NCBI GenBank assembly: GCA_025642075.2
Contig: JAODUO010001716.1
Span: 52,501-116,500 of the forward strand
Direction of reading: 5' to 3'
Length of the DNA stretch: 64,000 bases
Origin: Ridgeia piscesae
Taxonomy: Eukaryota; Annelida; Polychaeta; Sabellida; Siboglinidae
Part shown: positions 60,905 through 64,000 of the stretch, piece after piece
Layout of the letters: every line of letters starts with the position of its first letter
How positions within the stretch are numbered: the first letter of the stretch is position 1
The notes under the pieces: generated by a model
Databases searched by the model: none
What the model was told of the DNA's origin: nothing
What the model saw: the letters and a program-made list of their open reading frames with translations, nothing else
Translations under genes and position numbers: made by a program

Positions 60905-62545
60905 TTAGCTGTTACTTTCTGACCTAATCATGAAAACGACCGCCAACAGCCGCCAAACTTCGCTTCACATTTCTTACATACATATACATACACTACATTA
61001 CAAAAATAAATCACTTGTATTCATCTAACGAAGAAAATTCACAAAAGAAACGCGCAAATCTCGACGGACGGCAACTCGACAACTTCGATTACCGTCAACT
61101 CGCTATTATAAGTTAGCTTTACACAAAATATCGCTAGATGGCGCGTTTGTGAGCGCGAATATTTATAAACCTTACTCCATTCGGACGCGCGAATTGGTTT
61201 AATTAATTATAAATAATATAATAATAATTAGCATCATCACTATGGACTGCAGAAAATGTTAAACGGCAAACAAAGGCAACGCTTTGCTGATATGGGCGTA
61301 ATATAGTTGATAAAAAGTAACAAGTTAATATAAAAATATAAAATGTTAATAGTTTATTTTATATAGCGCCAAATCCATAATTGTTTGTGGCGCTTCACAA
61401 CATACTGTTATTAAAGTATATGCATTAAAAAGAATGCTAACCACAGGTAATATTTTAAAATAAATATTATAAATGCATGTGTCTGCATAATTATCTAAAA
61501 TTGCCTATTAGTCATAAAAGAGGTATGGAAAATACGTGTTGTTCAATGATGTCACATTGTTTATTTTATCAATATTTCTATAAACATCCCGCGTGTACTG
61601 CGAGCATGCAAGCTTATATTACATAAGCGATGTTTTTACAACAATAACTAAAACAATAACATATTAATATTATTATGTTTAAATGCACCAACACTTTTTT
61701 TCTACCACCATATATTTCCCATATATTCGTATTGTATTTAAGTGTCAGTGATTTATTGTCCCGATAATTAATATAGTGTCTTGTCCAAAAATAATTATGA
61801 TTACACATCTGGTTGTGAAAATACCATTCATAAGTAGAAAAAAGTAGCTTCAATAATATTTTCTTATGCACAATGTGTGTGTATGTGCTGAATGAAAATT
61901 ATTGTTATGTCGTGTTTTACCATTTTAATTATATATTACCTTTACATTAATTTATCACTATTTTGTTATGGAATTTGTATGGGTGTTTTTAATACTGATA
62001 GGTCACTTTAGTTATTTATATAGACACAAGTATTTTCATTATTTATTTTAAAATATTATCTGTGGGTATTTTTCTTATTATTGCATTTTTAATAGCAGCA
62101 TATTGTGATGTGCCACAACCAATTATGGATGTGGCACTATAAAATAAATAAAATATTATTATATTATAATAAACCTTATTATTTCCTGCAAATCATACTA
62201 ATGATACTAATTAATTATTATTATATTATTTATAAGTAATTAAACTATTTCGCGCATGCGAATTCAGTAAGAAAAGTTTGTAAAAAATATATATTCGCCA
62301 GCGCACAAACGTGCCGTCTAACGGCATTTTGTGTAAAGCTAACTTATATAGCGATGTTACGGTAACGCAGAGCGGCCGACGAAGTTGCCGTCCAGATCTG
62401 CGCGTTTGATTTGTGAATTGTCTTCGTTAGAGGAATGCAAGTGATTTTATTTTATAACGTAGTGTATGTGTATATAGGTAAGATAGGTGAGGAGAGGTTT
62501 GGCGGGTGGTGGAGGTCGTTTTCATGGTTGGGTTAATCCAACCCG
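60905..62545. mobile_element. Element with about 600-bp inverted arms
   Basis: Left arm about 60905-61525, right arm about 61980-62545 inverted. Matching pieces in order: CATGAAAACGACC, CCGCCAAAC, ACATACACTAC, TAAATCACTTG, TCTAACGAAGA, AATTCACAAA, AACGCGCA, AAGTTAGCTTTACACAAAAT, TATAAATAATATAATAATAA, CCATAATTG-TTGTGGC and AATATTTTAAAATAAAT. Arms about 75-80% alike; the left arm holds an extra 90 bp (61240-61330). Spacer about 450 bp, AT-rich, no ORF. Confidence 0.75.
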
Positions 62546-63690
62546 GAAGTCTGGCATCCGTACTGTGTCTGTGACTGTCCCAACGAATAAACTGGACTAC
62601 TGTTTCAGTTCTGGTCGATTCAAATGGTAACAAAAAGACTGATACTGTCTGTCACTGAACTGTTGCTACAAACGTATGAGGAACAGTGTGGCATATTGCT
62701 GTCGCGAGTTCGTTGTAAACCGACGTAAGGCACTTTTAGCGAACCGCTTGGTTCTCTGTTATGACAACTGAACCAGCAAACGCCTTTATGACCTAATACT
62801 TTTCCGAAGTGCTGATAGAAGCTGGGTTTTGATTGGTTGCATGGACCAAGATGGGCCCTTTCATGGTGTTGGTGATTTAGCTATATTTACCCACTTTAAC
62901 GTCACTTTCTGAGGAAACCACTAATGCGAAAAATTTGATTGTAGATGCAAATAGTTAGCTTGTGTAAATTCTTTTAAGTGCATAACATCAAACCGTTGCC
63001 TTTTTTGCCCTTTAAACTTTGTTCATCTAAGACAAACAATCCCTTATAAATAAATTCACATTTTACTTAGTAAACAAAAACCGTTAACAACCACATCAGA
63101 CAACACCAAACCGTATATATAATGATTACAATATACTTTCTGCAATTGCGACGGTGTCATATTCTTCACTGTTAAACCTGATATACCACACCGGAAACAG
63201 ACTAGTGACGATATCGGATTCAGGCGCTTTAAGATTGTCAACAGAACGAAGGATACGTGGGGAGCTACGGCGAGTAACAAAGATTAAAAAGGTTAGGCCA
63301 CCTGCGACTCATCCCCGGAATTAGATAGACCTGTCGGGTACCGATAAGCAGGTCTACAACGTACCAACGTCAATAGCATTGAGGTCAGGCTCCGAATAAA
63401 CGGCAACACGTGAACAGACCCCATGATACGCGAATGACAACGGGAGGCTGTTGAAAGCTCACAGAACGCGGAGAGCTGCGACAGTGTAAGCTGAACGTGG
63501 GAAGACCACAGCTACAGAACATTGATTGCAGTAAGTGACATCCTTATAGAGGCAGCGGGTCTTTACAAAACAACAGACGGCGCGTGGCATGAAGAGGCAG
63601 TCGCCAGTGCTGAACCAACACGTGCAGTCGATGGTGACAACAAGAAGATGGCGTCGACACGAGCCAGCGAGCACAGAACAACAGCTGATG
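62546..63690. other. No gene supported
   Basis: Frames at 63056-63280 and 63459-63674 have no recognised similarity. Confidence 0.4.
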
Positions 63691-63695
63691 CTACA

Positions 63696-63847
<152 letters not shown>

Positions 63848-64000
63848 GTTAAATATTGAAACTGCAACGGTTTGCGTAATATTGTCAACTGACATAACCT
63901 GAGATGAAGTAAACTCAATATATATTTAAACATAAATAAAAGTTTAAGTCTGTACGCATTGCAATGTATCTTGCGTTTGGTACGCGGTATCATAATTGAT

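Overview
The window is animal nuclear DNA. Exons are short, with canonical GT-AG splice sites and consistent phases. Introns are long, AT-rich and full of microsatellites. Non-LTR retrotransposon remnants of several kinds are present, together with a Gypsy-type LTR remnant, tRNA-derived SINEs and MITE-like elements. The style suggests a marine invertebrate, perhaps a mollusc or another lophotrochozoan, but nothing here fixes the species.

Positions 1-19690 (minus strand): one real gene dominates. I could chain 14 exons from a signal-peptide exon at 19690 down to 86, where the gene leaves the window. The reading frame stays open across every junction. The predicted product is secreted or membrane-bound: signal peptide, a first YWTD-type (LDL-receptor class B) beta-propeller in six exons, one sushi/CCP module with six cysteines, then a second propeller in six exons. 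The two propellers have the same intron-phase order, so they probably arose by duplication of a six-exon block. The introns hold very long simple repeats and a nearly full-length but broken CR1/L2-like LINE (6454-10470), inserted into one copy of a duplicated intron segment.

Positions 19700-34400: upstream and intergenic DNA. It holds a CpG-rich patch, a long-TIR MITE (22480-22935), a decayed Gypsy-type element with an LTR (25040-26931), RTE-like LINE fragments (27420-28310), a tRNA-derived SINE (30005-30270), a 14-bp-type minisatellite (31047-31385) and a LINE 3' fragment (34084-34332, minus).

Positions 34900-59200: repeat-rich DNA with three local duplications. These are a 2.2-kb direct repeat (35596-37876 and 38729-40856), an A/B repeat pair (47076-51641) and a tandem duplication of nested LINE fragments (54919-57560). 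A small TA-flanked MITE (49150-49373) and one candidate signal-anchor exon (48764-48976, minus) also lie here.

Positions 59200-64000: a decayed minus-strand copy of a multicopy protein family of unknown function, a 1.6-kb element with about 600-bp inverted arms (60905-62545), and a (GACGCC)n array. Apart from the YWTD/sushi gene and the one candidate exon, I see no other convincing host gene.
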